The notes beneath the pieces were generated by a model. That model ran no database searches and was not told the DNA's origin. It worked only from the letters and a program-made list of their open reading frames with translations. From an uncultured Clostridia bacterium (GTDB taxonomy: Bacteria; Bacillota; Clostridia; Oscillospirales; Butyricicoccaceae), in NCBI GenBank assembly GCA_910589115.1, contig CAJUSB010000174.1, positions 1-5,242 on the forward strand: DNA of 5,242 nucleotides. Reading direction: 5' to 3'. The position numbers and the translations under genes are program-made. Shown here piece after piece: positions 5,155 through 5,242 of the stretch (its first letter is position 1; every line of letters starts with the position of its first letter).

Positions 5155-5242
5155 TCAATAAATCCGCTGCGGCAGAAAAGCGGAGACATCCCCCGTCCCG
5201 CCCGCAGGCGAAGCGGAGATGCGCAGCATCTCGGGGTCTGGG
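5155..5242 (-). CDS. C-terminal fragment of an unidentified protein
   Basis: On the minus strand a frame is open from the window edge to TGA at 5157-5155, giving 28 residues that begin PDPEMLRISASPAGG and end VSAFLPQRIY. Codons are mostly GC-ending like the other genes (GAC, CCC, GAG, CTG, CGC, ATC), and a terminator hairpin follows 12 nt after the stop, which is why I take it as real. I cannot identify the family from so little. Part of its sequence (5192-5212) matches the repeat box at 2291-2311, so the tail may have absorbed a repeat element, or the frame may be fortuitous within one. Confidence 0.5.
   Translation of the reverse strand, partial: PDPEMLRISASPAGGTGDVSAFLPQRIY
5192..5212 (-). 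repeat. Second copy of the GC-rich box found at 2291-2311
   Basis: The reverse complement of 5192-5212 matches 2291-2311 at 20 of 21 positions, including an exact 17-base run TTCGCCTGCGGGCGGGA. In both copies a short hairpin lies on the same side of the box: CCAGAGGGC with GCCCTCTGG at the first, and GAGATGC (5216-5222) with GCATCTC (5226-5232) at the second. The shared order suggests one repeat family in opposite orientation. Confidence 0.55.

Noticed and set aside
4958..5158. Minus-strand 66-codon frame upstream of comF
   Set aside because: It spans a terminator hairpin and the comF promoter and starts inside the end of another frame, with no proper ribosome site.

Overview
The window looks like chromosomal DNA from a fairly GC-rich Gram-positive gut-type anaerobe, most likely a clostridium of the Oscillospirales (Ruminococcaceae or Butyricicoccaceae-like). 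This rests on strong AGGAGG-type ribosome binding sites, a GHKL/LytTR two-component pair, a secreted CAP-domain protein, comF, and hairpin-rich intergenic repeats. The genus is inference. The sequence is GC-rich except at the extreme left edge.

Layout from left to right. Positions 1-86 hold the AT-richer 3' end of a plus-strand reading frame entering from outside, perhaps the tail of a mobile-element gene. Next comes a minus-strand operon (2132 down to 106): a LytTR response regulator followed, with a GTGA stop/start overlap, by a polytopic GHKL histidine kinase of the AgrC/VirS type. A 585-bp intergenic region (2133-2717) separates this operon from a divergent plus-strand gene (2718-3401) for an exported CAP/SCP (YkwD-like) protein. 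That region carries a cluster of hairpins and repeated GC-rich boxes, one promoter candidate for each divergent unit, and a structured leader before the CAP gene. A bidirectional terminator (3409-3434) lies between the CAP gene and a convergent minus-strand operon: comF (GTG start at 4943) followed by an unrecognised single-pass membrane protein (3446-4195). A good promoter sits at 4983-5011. A minus-strand frame entering from the right edge ends at 5155 and is followed at once by a terminator hairpin at 5114-5142.

How the parts may work together. The kinase and regulator should form a membrane-sensing, DNA-binding signalling pair. The divergent CAP gene is the nearest candidate target, but no convincing LytTR operator was found and no pheromone precursor or processing gene (agrD/agrB type) lies nearby. 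ComF is a DNA-uptake or DNA-metabolism PRTase-fold protein, and the downstream membrane protein is probably co-translated with it.

I do not see a clearly new defence, mobile or RNA-guided system. The points most worth following are the foreign-looking left edge abutting the kinase stop codon, the composite hairpin/repeat element in the regulator leader with a related box inside the right-edge frame, the unknown protein coupled to comF, and the structured leader of the CAP gene.
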